A DNA stretch of 64,000 nucleotides from Megaleporinus macrocephalus (GCA_021613375.1 CM038716.1:15716024-15780023); one strand, 5' to 3'. Positions 32,662 through 43,684 are shown, counted from the first letter of the stretch. A program made the numbers and translations. The notes: a model not told the origin generated them from the sequence alone.

Positions 32662-35600
32662 TTGTGTGTGTGTGTATATATATATCTCAGCTGATACCGA
32701 TATGATATTAAACCTTGATTATCAGCCAATACTGATTCTGTACTTAAAGTTTCAGTATTAACTGATACTGTTATGATATTAAAGTCTGGAGTATCAGTCT
32801 ATGGATCCAGTGTGTTTTGTAAGACTCTACTTTTAAAAAAAGCCCTATTTAATTAGAGCACTTTACGTAAGATAAATATAAAAAAAAAACGTCATACATC
32901 ATCATGTCGACAGTGAACATGTGCTATTACACATTACATTTGTTAAACAGTTCAATCAAATAATTGAGCATTTTCTGCTCATGTCACTTTAGCACCGACA
33001 CACGTCAAGATCGATATGCCATCAGTATTTTTGAGTTATTTACAGTTCAGTGGTGCCCCATGTCTACAATTCCCTTAAAATGTCATTATTGGTTTGTACA
33101 AAGAATTAGTTCAGTGTCCAATTTTATAAACCATAAGTTCTACTTAGTGTGTAGTTATGCTCCGTTGAGATGCGCTGCCTACTCTAATCAGGCTGTTTAG
33201 CTCAGCTGGCATCCTCATAGAGGGCAGCACGTTTTCCATCACAGGCTGTCCATGGCCAGTCATGTGCAGTGACTTTCAAACCGAAAACACGCTGCCTCCG
33301 CCTCCATCAAAACGGCTTCGAATGCTCCGCTGGCCCCTCCTTCATATTTAGTAGTGAGCCAATGGAAATAAAAACACGTCCTATTTGTGTGCTGAAGCAT
33401 TTAAAGGTTAGCGGGTACATTAGAGTGCTTATAAATGGCATGTGACGGCTGAGCTGCTTTTGAGGAAGGGCTGTTTCCTCTGTCTCGCCTTACTGATTTT
33501 CTGAGGTTATGTCACCTCACTGATGGGGTTAGCGAGACAGATATTGTGTCACTGATTTGAATCTTTCCTCAACCTCAAGCCGACACATTGTTTTGTGTTC
33601 GTGTTTCAGTTGAGCCTGAAAGTTGTGTGTTTCAAAAATACAACACTTTATTTGCGTAGGTTTCGTTTGGATTGCGACTCTTTGAAATGTAAAGTACTTG
33701 TGGCTAATAATACTTTTTAACTGAACCCCTTTTAGGACTGAATAAGGGGAAAAAACTAGGGCGGGACGGAGAAACGGTTTAATTTCAAGTCAAACGTCCA
33801 TTAATTATTCATAGTTGTCTTATCAAGTTTTAAGTTTTAGTAACTCTGAGCTATTGAACTGTCTACAAGACTTGAAGTGAGGGGGGCAAACTGCATCATG
33901 TGTTTTTCCAGTATTTAGTGTGTCTGGCCTTTATTATAGCTACCACTTCTTTTTGGGTGACTCACTATGTGTAGTGGCTCTAGTTAGAAATTTAAGGCAG
34001 CGATGAACAAATGGAAGAAATACAGAAGACACAGTATGAGAAGTGTACTGGTAAATACATTAGTATACATGTCAGGTCTGTTTTCTTATTTTCTCTGCTT
34101 AATTTGATGCTTTTGACTAGAATAGTGTTGAAAATGAATGGAAGAGGCAAAAGAATTAAAAAGTAATACTACTACTACTACTACTACTACTACTAATAAT
34201 AATAATAATAATAATTATAATAATACTTCTAAATGACAGCAGCAGTGTTACCCTGCATTGAAAGATTTTGTGGAGGTATGAAAATAGGAACGTTTTCCTA
34301 GAAAACTTAAATAGGAACATAGAATAATGTTTCCTGAATGTGTGGTGGTATCTGTGGCTGTCTTTATGACTGGTGGAAACTCAGCTTGCCCCAGTTCGTG
34401 GTGTGTGGTTGAGTGGGTGGTCAGAACGTTTCAGTGCTTGGTGATGTTGCTTAATGTAGCCTTATTTCATATCTGAAGATAAAAATGAATCACTGCACCA
34501 CAGTTCTGTCAGTGCTTATAAACATGCTACTTTTCTTTTTCTCCTCCAACAGTGCTTCTAAAATTCCGTACAGATAAAGGTCGTAATCCTGACCCAGGCA
34601 GCTTTGCTGAGGACTCGCGCCTGCTCCTGCAGATCCGGGATGATGTTCTGGAGGCTTTGGGAGTGAATCCAGAGCTGCTGCCCGACAGCTTTGTCAGGTC
34701 CTAACACAGCCACTGTCCTGCAGTATCTCATAAGTGTCCAAGTCAACATAAGCTCACTGTAGGTTGTGTCTTTACAGCTACTGCTTCTCTGAGATGGCTC
34801 CAGTGTGCGCTGTGGTGGGAGGAGTACTTGGCCAAGAGATTGTGAAGGTACAATCCCAGTAGCTTTTATGTTCGGTCTGTTAATTGTTATTCCGTTTGTT
34901 TGTTCAGTGATGTTAGAAATGGATATTGCTAATTATTTATTAATCAGAGAAACCCCTCTGAGACCACTGACCCATTTTCAGCGGGCCCTGCAACCAACAC
35001 GCGGTTGTAACAAGAAAATAATAAAAACTAATATTAAATAAAACATATACATAATTTGAACTGGTTGGTATCCACAAACCACATTAAATCAAAATACCCA
35101 AATTCCTTAATTTCTTCCTGGCTAGCTAAAAGAAAAATAACCTAATCATCACTCAGCAGCTGAACTTTACAGCTGGAATGGACTTGTCCACTGACTGGTC
35201 AGCCAAACCTAGTGCAGCACCAGCGTTTGCTGTAGACTTACTCTATACCTTTGAGTCACTAGCCATCTTATATTTGCATTTTGCTCTCTTGATCTAGTGC
35301 AAAGGCGTAATTTAGACATTAATGTAATGAAGTTTCTTACAAGACACTCAACAGATTGCTAGACATTGAGAAATCAGAAAGCCCCCATTTCTATTTAGTT
35401 TCTATATAGTTTCTATATAATCAAGATTATGAAGGTGCGTTTAATTTACTATAAAAAAAAGCCTGCTTTACTGGAGAAGCTAAAAACATTTGTTAATTTT
35501 CTTTTAATGTAGGTCAGTGGAACCAGAATTAAGGATTTTGGAGCATTTCTTTGGGTCTATTCATTATAAAATTTTCACACAATGTAAACAGTAGCTGCTC

Positions 35601-37039
35601 CATTCAAATGAAGTGGAAAAATACAAATCAACAAAAGTGATATGGAATGTTAAAGCTAAAATGGTGTTAAATCTGAAAGGTTTTCCATGCCATGAATGTA
35701 TATATGTACAATGTATACATTTGTTTTACGCCAAAATGATCATAAAACCTTGTCTTAGGCAGTAGAACCTGTAGTAATGGTCTTTTCGTGTAGTAACTGT
35801 CTGTGAGATGGCTGTAAGAGGTTTTAAATACTTTGGATGTCTAGTTGATGCACCTCCACCGCTGTTACTGGTTTATTTGTGTCATATGTAGTAAAATTCC
35901 TCTTTTAATAGGTTAGTTTTTCATGTTTAAGTATGTGGAAAGGTTTTTAATGGGTTTTTTTCTTTTTCTTAGTCAAATGTATAGTGACCTCAGTTGTTTA
36001 AAATTACAGTACATTAGTGGAAACGTTAAAATGGAAATTTAGTATTTGAACATTAGTGGAATGAGGAAAGCACTGTTTTGGGAAAGGTTTGGAAAGCAAG
36101 AATACCTGTGTTGACGAACACTTTTTTTTTTTTGCCCGTACTTGTTAAAACGTAAACTTCATGCCCCATTAACAAACTCATTTTTTATCTTGAAATTTTC
36201 CACAAAACCCTTCTTCACTATACAGTGGAACTTTGATGAACCGTGCAAGTGGCTTTTCTGATAAGGGTCTGTCTGAACCATACGGCAGCTGCCCTCCTCC
36301 TTGGAATCTGGGATATATCCAAGCATTTTAGCTGCCGACACTTTTTAAATGCCAGGCTCGAAGAGGTAACATTCCGGTCACTGATGAAATCCAATGCCTT
36401 CTGTCTGAAATCTTGGCACCAAGTCCAACATGTGATTCAAAATAGCCAGTGGAGCCACACCTACCTAAGTGAACCAGGACCACGTACTTGGGTGCATTGG
36501 TCATATATTTGAGGTTATAGATGTAGGTCATGTTTACATTAAGGGCTGCATCGAGTTGGCCCAGTGACGCTTCCGTAGTTCTAGGCACGTGATGGAGGGG
36601 TGACCTCATCGTACAGAGCAGGACGTGTAGACGGCTGGTGGAGGGTATGTGGTGGCTTCACTGGTGGCTGCGCAGGCCTTAGACCCACATGGTGGTGGAG
36701 CAAAGCCAGGCTGTCTCGCCATCTCCTTGCATGATGAAACATGCTGCAACTCACACATGGCCCTCTGCTCCTCACTGTCCCTCAGCCATCAGCCAAAAGG
36801 CGCCACAACAAAGGAAACCGCCAATGAGTTCAATTACACGGGCTAATGTTTGAAGGGCCAAGTGATTACTGAAAAATAACAGCTGTGTCACATTGACTCT
36901 AATGGGCTCCTGTCTCTTTGTCTGCTTGTTTATTTATAAAAATCAGGCGCTGTCCCAGAGAGATGCCCCACACAGGAACTTCTTCTTCTTTGATGGTCTG
37001 AAGGGCAGCGGGGTGGTGGATTACTTTGCCGCCAAATAA
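26872..37039 (+). CDS. sae1: sae1, SUMO-activating enzyme subunit 1 (whole gene, 9 coding exons)
   Basis: Exons: 26872-26972, 27856-27967, 28741-28914, 31813-31958, 32033-32132, 32226-32334, 34553-34697, 34778-34847, 36947-37039; total 1050 nt, 349 residues (human 346). SAE1 is the Aos1-like half of the SAE1-UBA2 heterodimer that adenylates SUMO in the nucleus, the first step of SUMO conjugation. The start fits the family: acidic lead, then [20 protein letters not shown], which carries the conserved adenylation-site Arg region. Next come [20 protein letters not shown] (Gly-rich nucleotide-binding turn, residues about 43-62), [52 protein letters not shown], the variable linker with [47 protein letters not shown] and [15 protein letters not shown]. 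All splice phases agree. UBA2, with the catalytic Cys, is not in this window. Confidence 0.97.
27696..27759. repeat. (AT)n microsatellite, sae1 intron 1
   Basis: About 60 bp of uninterrupted AT dinucleotides. Confidence 0.97.
27856..27967 (+). CDS. sae1: sae1 coding exon 2 (nucleotide-binding motif)
   Basis: Encodes [20 protein letters not shown] then [17 protein letters not shown], the Gly-rich E1 adenylation motif. Acceptor TTTTCAG, donor GTAATA. Confidence 0.97.
28430..28665 (+). mobile_element. Tc1-type transposon fragment in sae1 intron 2
   Basis: Contains GGCATTGGCTAGAGGGGTAT followed by AAAGCCCC, TTTTTGGGATGAGTTGTA, CTTTGTGGCTGAATG and AATGTTCCAACATCTAGTG, which in this order match the 3' part of fish Tc1 transposase DNA (WDEL motif region, then the C-terminus). 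Highly degraded, plus orientation, no intact frame. Confidence 0.65.
28741..28914 (+). CDS. sae1: sae1 coding exon 3
   Basis: 58 codons: [40 protein letters not shown], then the DFFLQFDA end. Acceptor TTTCAG, donor GTGAGT. Confidence 0.97.
28915..31812. other. sae1: sae1 intron 3
   Basis: 2.9-kb intron without recognised genes, RNA genes or clear repeat families. Confidence 0.7.
31813..31958 (+). CDS. sae1: sae1 coding exon 4
   Basis: Encodes [40 protein letters not shown] and LGQEHHYVE; ends GA of a Glu codon. Acceptor TTCCTAG, donor GTATGA. The following intron is only 74 bp. Confidence 0.97.
32033..32132 (+). CDS. sae1: sae1 coding exon 5 (variable linker)
   Basis: Encodes [20 protein letters not shown] then [14 protein letters not shown]. 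The ETTMVKK end is shared with the mammalian protein, the middle is variable. Acceptor in a TCTC run, donor GTGCGT; next intron 93 bp. Confidence 0.94.
32226..32334 (+). CDS. sae1: sae1 coding exon 6
   Basis: Encodes [20 protein letters not shown] and [16 protein letters not shown], ending in G of a Val codon. The acceptor is GAGAAG, a tandem NAGNAG: exon start 32226 gives an extra Lys (as in human KKK), start 32229 omits it; both keep frame. Confidence 0.94.
32400..32810. repeat. Degenerate tandem repeat with (TA)n/(TG)n core, sae1 intron 6
   Basis: Repeats of a TATCAGCTGATAC/TATCAGCCAATAC-like phrase spaced by roughly 30-60 bp and often preceded by TATGATATTAAA or AACCTT. A (TA)n run with a (TG)n interruption sits inside at 32605-32686. 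It looks like a decayed minisatellite with a palindromic unit. Confidence 0.7.
34166..34215. repeat. (ACT)n(AAT)n compound microsatellite
   Basis: Nine ACT/CTA units followed by about eight AAT/ATA units. Confidence 0.95.
34553..34697 (+). CDS. sae1: sae1 coding exon 7
   Basis: Encodes [40 protein letters not shown] and LLPDSFV; ends AG. Acceptor CCAACAG, donor GTCCTA; next intron 80 bp. Confidence 0.97.
34778..34847 (+). CDS. sae1: sae1 coding exon 8
   Basis: Encodes [20 protein letters not shown] then EIVK, near-identical to the mammalian block. Acceptor TTTACAG, donor GTACAA. Confidence 0.97.
34848..36946. other. sae1: sae1 intron 8
   Basis: 2.1-kb intron; no gene, RNA gene or clear repeat recognised. 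The part at 36480-36840 is richer in G+C than the rest. Confidence 0.7.
36947..37039 (+). CDS. sae1: sae1 coding exon 9 (C-terminus)
   Basis: Encodes [20 protein letters not shown] then [10 protein letters not shown] and TAA at 37037-37039. The FFFFDGxKG phrase is characteristic of SAE1. Acceptor AAATCAG. Confidence 0.97.
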   Translation, partial: ALSQRDAPHRNFFFFDGLKGSGVVDYFAAK

Positions 37040-37344
37040 CCACAAAGACCAAGAGACAGGTTTTTGAAACGCAGGCACTCATCCCCTCAAAGCACCATGG
37101 GAAACGGAGTCCTTTTTTACTGCGGAAAGGAACAAAAGTGTTGGCTGTTTTTGGACTTTTGAAACAGTAAGCAATCAATTCCTCCTGCTGGAAGGAAGCT
37201 CGGGCAGTTTGTCAGTTTTTTTCTGTTTGTGCTTCAGACACGCACTCACTTTTTCTCTCTCCTGAGTTGTGACCAGAGGGTAAATGAGTTACATGGCAAC
37301 TTTTTTTGCTTTTACATTTTGTAATTAAAAAGAAAAAAAAAGAT

Positions 37345-37350
37345 AATAAA
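37345..37350 (+). terminator. sae1: sae1 polyadenylation signal
   Basis: AATAAA 306 nt after the stop codon, followed by a GT/T-rich stretch (TGTTTTGGATTTC), giving a 3' UTR of about 0.3 kb. Confidence 0.75.
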
Positions 37351-38084
37351 ATGTTTTGGATTTCATGTTTGGCTGCATGTTCTTGGGAGCACTTTCAGTT
37401 TAAGAAACTGTTGTCTCTCCTGCATACTAGTGCGTAAATAGCTTATTCCCCCAGGGAGAGTTTGGGGATGGCATGTCACGGAAGTCACTGGGGAGAAATA
37501 AGCAAAAAAGCCTGAGGGAGGTGAGTTCATCAGTTTGTTTGCATGAAGATGATGTGGTTGGTAACTCGTTTACGACCTTGGCTGAGGTATGTATGCCAAG
37601 CATGCGTTGTGACTCATGGGGGTTCCAGAAACAATTCATTTTTTTTATTGGAAAGTTTTTGCTTAGCTAGTGGATCCCGCCCATCCAGTCAGACTTGCTG
37701 GAATTCCAAACGCTGCTAGTTATGTGCTGGTGTAGACGAGACGAATAAGAACTCATATTACTAATTGTTTAAATGATAAACGAGGAATCTGCGTCAGAGA
37801 CATGCAAAAATGAATAGTTGATGGAAATACTTTTTTTTTTTTTTTTAAGTGCCTAAAGGGACACCAGACTCAACCAGACAAGTGTTTACTCTGCCCAACT
37901 TCAGAACTTGTTAGACCGGCTAGACAGGTGCCAAGGAGGAGCCGCGCCAGCACCAGAAAACTTGTTTTGTCTCAGGTGGTCGAGACACTTAAGGGAAGTA
38001 CCCACAGCACATTTTGAGAAAACAAACTCTTGAGTCGACTGTTTTTACTCTCCACTGAGCTATTTCGCCCAAAGCTGGCCTTTT

Positions 38085-38400
38085 GAGTTCACCTAACCCC
38101 AAACACGGTAACAAGACAGGCTAACGAGGCAGGAGTGTCTAGGAGTGGACAGTGAGTGGACACAGTGTTTACAAATGCCAGTGACACTGCTGTGATCCAT
38201 TCATACCAGCGCAACACTAACAAACACGCCAGCATTACGTTACTGTCACTGCAGCACTGACAATGAACCACCACTCATGGTGGTCCTTTAGGGGTCTTGA
38301 CCATTACAGAACAGGGTAACAGGGGATTAACAAAGTATACAGAGAAACAGATGATGTTCAGGCTGCAGAACTACAAAGTGCATCTATGTGGAGCTGATAA
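38085..38400. repeat. Dispersed repeat, family C (longer copy)
   Basis: Contains blocks GGTCTTGACCATTACAGAAC, AACAAAGTATACAGAGAAAC, AGAACTACAAAGTGCATC and GGAGCTGATAAAATGG, the same order as at 8425-8563. Upstream it has CAGTGACACTGCTGTGATCC and an array of CACTGACAA-like words. Non-coding; probably a non-autonomous DNA transposon. Confidence 0.6.
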
Positions 38401-38406
38401 AATGGA

Positions 38407-38408
<2 letters not shown>

Positions 38409-38451
<43 letters not shown>
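38409..38451. repeat. (GT)n microsatellite
   Basis: Uninterrupted GT run of about 43 bp at the edge of the family C repeat. Confidence 0.97.
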
Positions 38452-38452
<1 letters not shown>

Positions 38453-38566
38453 GTACAAGGCAGTGTATCTAATGGAGTGTTTGGTGAGTGTTTTTAGCAA
38501 CATATTGTGTAATGTTCTGAAAAATCTAAACCTATCTACCATCTTTATATGTACCTTGACAGAAAA

Positions 38567-38833
38567 GTTTGCTCATCCGTCATCTATTTCCTTTAGCCTA
38601 TTTAGTCACTAATGGTAAAGGGTACAGTACCCAGATAAAGAGGGAGGACGAAAAGACGAGTGCTAATAAGGTTTATACATGGTTTACCTACAGTCAGAAC
38701 AAAAGTGGTTTGCAAGGGAAGCTCTTTGAACAAAATCTATCGTAGATATGCACCTAAAGTCCAGAACGTTTGCTCATCCATCATCTATTTCGTTTAGCCT
38801 ATTTAACTATCTATTTAGTGACTAATGGTAAAG
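38567..38833. repeat. 141-bp duplicate of bbc3 3' region flanked by direct repeats
   Basis: 38623-38763 matches 40605-40745 over 141 bp without gaps, with 7 differences by my count (about 95%). It lies between two copies of a second repeat, 38567-38620 and 38768-38833 (GTTTGCTCATCC through ACTAATGGTAAAG; the right copy has a 12-bp internal gain). Confidence 0.88.
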
Positions 38834-40304
38834 AGGGGGAAACAGTAGCCAAACCCCAACATGAAGTACTCTATAAAGTGAAAGAGGCTTTCTAGAAACA
38901 GCTAGACTAGATTACAAAAGTGTTTCAGGTCACTAACATACATAAGCACTTCCCTGTTGTTCCCCATTAAACCACAGTGAAACTATTCTCTACCTGATGG
39001 ACTTTATGTCTAAGATAAAACGCTAAACCCTCAAACGTCAGACATGTGACAAATCACAAGCAGTGCAGATGTTGTTATCAGTATTATGAAAGTAACCAAA
39101 CCAAACGGATAAAATGTGACTGAGTTAAAGAAAGGATTCCTTTCCTAACAAGCACGTGTACACGTAATAAAAGGATTATATCTGCAGTAAAAGTATTATC
39201 AAGTCAATCACATTGTTATCTGAGAAAATGTGCCTGATTAAATATAGTTACCCACTTACGCATGTGATGTTACTCTGTTCTAAAAGCTATAAGCTGGTCT
39301 CTATAATGGAGCGTGAACTGAGGAACTGCCTATCTGAAGGGCAAATGGCATTAGCTACAGTTGCCAGTGATGGTTGGTAGATAAACAAGATGTTCTCTCA
39401 CTCCGGTGAAAGGATGTGTAAAAAGGAAAACAACAGTCAAGGCCTTGCAAAGAGACCATGACTGATTAAGACCACTGCTCTTTTCCCCAGATTAGCAAAA
39501 AGCAGGATTAATTACAGACAGAGCTATAAGCCCCCTTTTTAATTAAGGACCAACCTTCATCTTGCAACCCTGAAGGACCCCCCACCACGAGATGGCCACA
39601 CTCCCCTGGTCAAGCGTTCTGTTTCCCCTGGCTTTATGTAATGGAACTTCAGAAAGACCAATCGGAACACTGTCACCAGACAAAACTCAAGGATAGGGAA
39701 GCTCTGATTGGTTGTTTTCTATTCAGAATTAGTTAAGGACAATGTGACCTGCATGGTTCTTCTTGAATTGGGACAGTGGAAATGTTATCTAGCGGCCCAT
39801 TATTATTGGAATTTTTCTTGCAGAGCTCTTTCACTGCGTTTACGTGCCACGAGATCACATGCCTTTAGATTTGATACCTTTGTTCTCCTCAGATGGTGCA
39901 TAAACAAAAACAAACTGACAGCTGATAGACTGGAAATCAGCTCATGCAGGAGGAAATGTGTGCTCGAAACCCCTCAAGACTACCGCATTGTATACGAGGG
40001 CCGGTCTTGCCTGTTTAGAGAATAAAGACCTAGATTAGGTAATGTTTTCAACAGGAGCTTCATACTATTACATTCCAGAACGGCTCATCACGTTTTAAAG
40101 AAAGTGTTTGTACTTAAATGGGATTCTGTAGAAGGAATACACTGGAAAGTTCTGCCTAAAAGGTATCAAATCCTTATTGCTTGAGCTCTCACAAATAAAG
40201 CCTTGACTAAAATGCTATAACATCCTGACTAAGCCAAACTAACATGAGATTCTGTGCGTTTCAAATAAAGCAATTCACTCACAGGTTTAGTTAGAATTCT
40301 TATA

Positions 40305-40310
40305 TTTATT
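40305..40310 (-). terminator. bbc3: Candidate bbc3 polyadenylation signal
   Basis: TTTATT on the plus strand, i.e. AATAAA on the minus strand, about 2.6 kb past the stop codon. Another candidate is at 40936-40941. The choice of site, and so the UTR length, is uncertain. Confidence 0.45.
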
Positions 40311-40604
40311 TTTAAAAAAAGAAAAAAAAAACATAGCAAAATTCATATAGAAAATTCACATCGAAAAAAAGTCCAAACGGCAAATGTACAAGGCTAGAAA
40401 ACGAGATTGACTTGAGCTTGAGCGTAGTGTGATGTTCACAGTACACTTAAGGCCTTTCCCTCAGAGAGAGAGTGCATCAGAATTCACACCTATCCACAAG
40501 AAACCACAGGACGGCCACAGAGTAGCCTCCGCCACTGCTTTTACACAGGAAGTCATGAGACAGGCAGTCACGAGGAGACCTCTAGTACTCAGTATGCTCG
40601 GAGA

Positions 40605-40745
40605 TACAGTACCCAGATAAAGAGGGAGGACGAAAAGACGAGTGCTAACAAGGTTTTTACATGGTTTACCTACAGTCAGTACAAAAGTGGTTTGCAAGGG
40701 AAGCTCTTTGAACGAAATCTGTCTTAGATATGCACCTGAAGTCCA
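40605..40745. repeat. Partner copy of the 141-bp duplication, in the bbc3 3' region
   Basis: Same orientation as 38623-38763, starting TACAGTACCCAGATAAAGAG. It lies within the probable bbc3 3' UTR, which may make this the source copy. Confidence 0.85.
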
Positions 40746-42828
40746 CGTAAGAGCTATGGCAACAAGTCATGTAGTTGAAGGCCCCAGAGAGATCACCATC
40801 CCAAAGTCTGAAACGTCTGTTTTCAAGTACAACAAGTCTGGCTCAGTTTCTTTGATTAGTACAAACTTATTTGCAGCAAAGTCGTGACCACCAATTGAAT
40901 TAGAGCAGAACAATTCAGCCTGGCTTGCTCTTCTGTTTATTGTTTGTTTGTTTGTTTGTCTGTTTAGAGTGATTGTTACAGATCGTATTTTATATATATA
41001 AACAGTGATAATACGGAAATGTACAGTAAGGGTTCTTAGAGAAGAAATCTATATCTCCACGCTCACTCAATCAGCTTGATCATTTGCCACCCTCGAGCCT
41101 TGCCTTAAAGACAAAAAACACAATTCATGAAAATAACTTTAAACATTAACATCGCTCAATAAACCAAATATTTCAGATCAGCCCCCTCCCCCCATTTATC
41201 ACTATCAAGGACCAAGGACATACAAAATAAATAGCTTACACCTCTCACCTTCGTTTCTCAGGCACAGATATATCTCATTATATATATGTAAGGGGAATGT
41301 TCACTAACGTTTTTAACTCTCAAGAAAAGGACGTATCAAAATCTAGGTACTTTTTGAACAGTTAAATATCCGCTGGGTGTAAGTACGCTCATTACCTCCC
41401 AGCGTTGGTCCAAAAGGCTCGGGGAAAACAATTAAACTTGTACTGCTTTCGAACAAAAAACAAGGAACTGTTAAGTACTTTATGGTTTCATCATCAAAAT
41501 ATACACAATGCCTCGGAAAGAGAATGGCCAGTTCCTTCCATCTCTCGCCTGTAGCCAATTCTTTTCTTTATCTTCCTCCCACAATATTTACATGTTGTGT
41601 TTTGTTACAAATATTAACACTGCTACCTAGCCACTTGGAGAACCTGCGGCCTGGCCTGGCCACAAGCTTTCCGGCCTCGATCTGGGTGCCTCCATTGGAG
41701 GTGACCAATCTTTGAAATGAGGGGAGAATTTCGCTTTCCAAAGTGTAGATACAGGTGGGAGCACCAAGGCACAGACCCTTGACCCGCCCCCCCCCACCCA
41801 GCACACACCGTTCACTGATCAGCCTTGTTGTGAAACTGGCATGTGGGCTTTTTAGGGGTGACGTAAGGCACGTTTGCCACACTGCGTTGAGCGTAAAGGT
41901 CGTGTTTGAAATGCCTGTCCCTGCTTGATAGTCACATTTAGTACAACCCTTTTTTCCCTACAGCAGTGTGTGGGTATGCCTCGCTGTGCCATTGGTGACT
42001 TGATTGTGCAGCGGTATTGCTCTGTAAGGCAGCTAAGAGCATGTCCCATAGCAGATACAGCATTTCAGTGCCTGAGGAGCTACAACACAACCCAACCATC
42101 CAATTAGTGCTGTCTAAAAACCTGGATACTCTGATTTCTTTCGAGTCTTATATACAAAAGGACGTGCAAAGTTCAGTTAATGCTGGTCAACAGTAAGGGA
42201 GTCTAACAGAAGGATACTTGCATGTGCCGTGACAGTAAAACAATGTAAACAGAATTGAGATAAGTCTGTATATGTTGTCATGTCATAGTAAAACCTTGTA
42301 ACCTTTCAATTTTACACCATTTGGAAGTAGCAGCTGCCGTTTACATTTTGTGACTATATCACATCATGAGTGGACCAATTGTAATAGTCCAAAATAATAT
42401 AGAATATATAAACATACAAAAGAAACATTTTCCTTTTCCTATAAAATCACCGTTCTTTAGGTACAAGGTTTTGTTTTGGCAGTGACAATATACAGAATAT
42501 ATAAAACCAAATTCCTGCAAATTACAGTTTCTAACTGAAGTTATCTAACTGAACTTGTGACTATCAGACACATTTTTTTTGACACACCATTTAAAGACAC
42601 CTGACGTGAATTCTCTGAGTATCCAGGCTTTTAGGCTGATGTCAGCAAATTCGCAGACAACAAAAAGTCCAAGCGATTGTGCTTCACAGTTTCGGAATCC
42701 AGAGAGGCACACAGACCTTTTCCTTCCCCACCAGGACACACACTTCAGTCACATGCTACATGAAACTCCTCCCAGAAATAGAGACAAGAAAAAAATAAAC
42801 AATGTACAACATGTACAACAAGAACAAC

Positions 42829-42854
42829 AAAAAAAAAAAAAAAAAAAAAAAAAA
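42829..42854. repeat. Poly(A) tract, (U)n in bbc3 sense
   Basis: 26 consecutive A bases, beginning 98 nt beyond the bbc3 stop codon in the sense direction. Confidence 0.95.
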
Positions 42855-42951
42855 TGCATTCTGGTCCTGCAGAAATGTCCCAGAGCCAGTGCAGTTCATT
42901 AGTGGTTGTGTTGGGGAGCGCCAGCACCCCCGAACTGGCCAGTATACCCGT

Positions 42952-43053
42952 TTATCTGAGCCCGTGCTGGTAGAGGGTGCTGATGGTGTCAGCCAGGAAG
43001 GCCACCAGACCGCGATACAGGCCTCTCCAGTTCTGCCACTCAGGGGCCTCATT
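42952..43053 (-). CDS. bbc3: bbc3 coding exon 3 (C-terminal tail)
   Basis: 34 codons including TAA: NEAPEWQNWRGLYRGLVAFL then ADTISTLYQHGLR. Hydrophobic tail comparable to the human PUMA LYNLIMGLLPL region, implicated in mitochondrial localisation. Acceptor GTTTCAG. Confidence 0.93.
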   Translation of the reverse strand, partial: NEAPEWQNWRGLYRGLVAFLADTISTLYQHGLR

Positions 43054-43608
43054 CTGAAACACACACACAATAAAATGTAAGAGTGAGAAGGGCTGTGCCA
43101 TAATGGATAAAATAATTTCATTTATTGTTGCCAAAATCAATTTATTGTTTTTTAAATCATACATCATCATAGCTTTTTCTTTCAGCGTGCATTTGAAGCC
43201 TATATGTCCTTAAACGTGTAAAACTGTTGAATCAAAATAAATCTACTAATCTAATTGTACAAAGTAATTAATTATATTCATGATATTATAAGAATATGCC
43301 TGCACAGATGTATTATCCCAGAAACATAAGGCTGTCCATTTTTTCCATCCACCATTTTTGGTGAATTTTGAATATGTGCAAAAATACTGTAAATGGAAAA
43401 ATCTGAAATTTAAAAAATAAAGACCCAGATATAATAGTCTTAATGAAAGGATGAGGTTGAGAAGTTCAGACATCAATAAATCTGAAAAGGGTGATGGTAA
43501 AGGGTTTTTTAAGTAATGTATTAAGCTGTAAGTCATATGATTCTGTCCCACTTGATCTTAATGCTTGGCATACAAGCACTGCAAGTCTGTAGACAATGTA
43601 TATTTAAG

Positions 43609-43684
<76 letters not shown>

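Larger units (their letters stand above)
32335..34552. other. sae1: sae1 intron 6
   Basis: 2.2-kb intron containing the tandem array above and a (CTA)n(ATA)n microsatellite; the remainder shows no recognised feature. Confidence 0.75.
37370..40285. other. Intergenic region between convergent sae1 and bbc3
   Basis: No gene supported. Holds dispersed repeat family C (38085-38400), a (GT)n run, a 141-bp duplicated block flanked by direct repeats (38567-38833) and a possible solo LTR near 39.0-40.06 kb. Confidence 0.55.
40311..42951 (-). other. bbc3: Probable bbc3 3' UTR and flank
   Basis: No independent gene proven. Contains a 26-bp A run (U run in the transcript) at 42829-42854, a diverged family A repeat at 42318-42500, one copy of the 141-bp duplication, and a possible minus-strand splice pair at 41396/41103 discussed in the findings. 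Confidence 0.45.

Noticed and set aside
39708..40025. Plus-strand 105-codon frame
   Set aside because: No domain match; lies in the possible LTR-like stretch and more likely non-coding.
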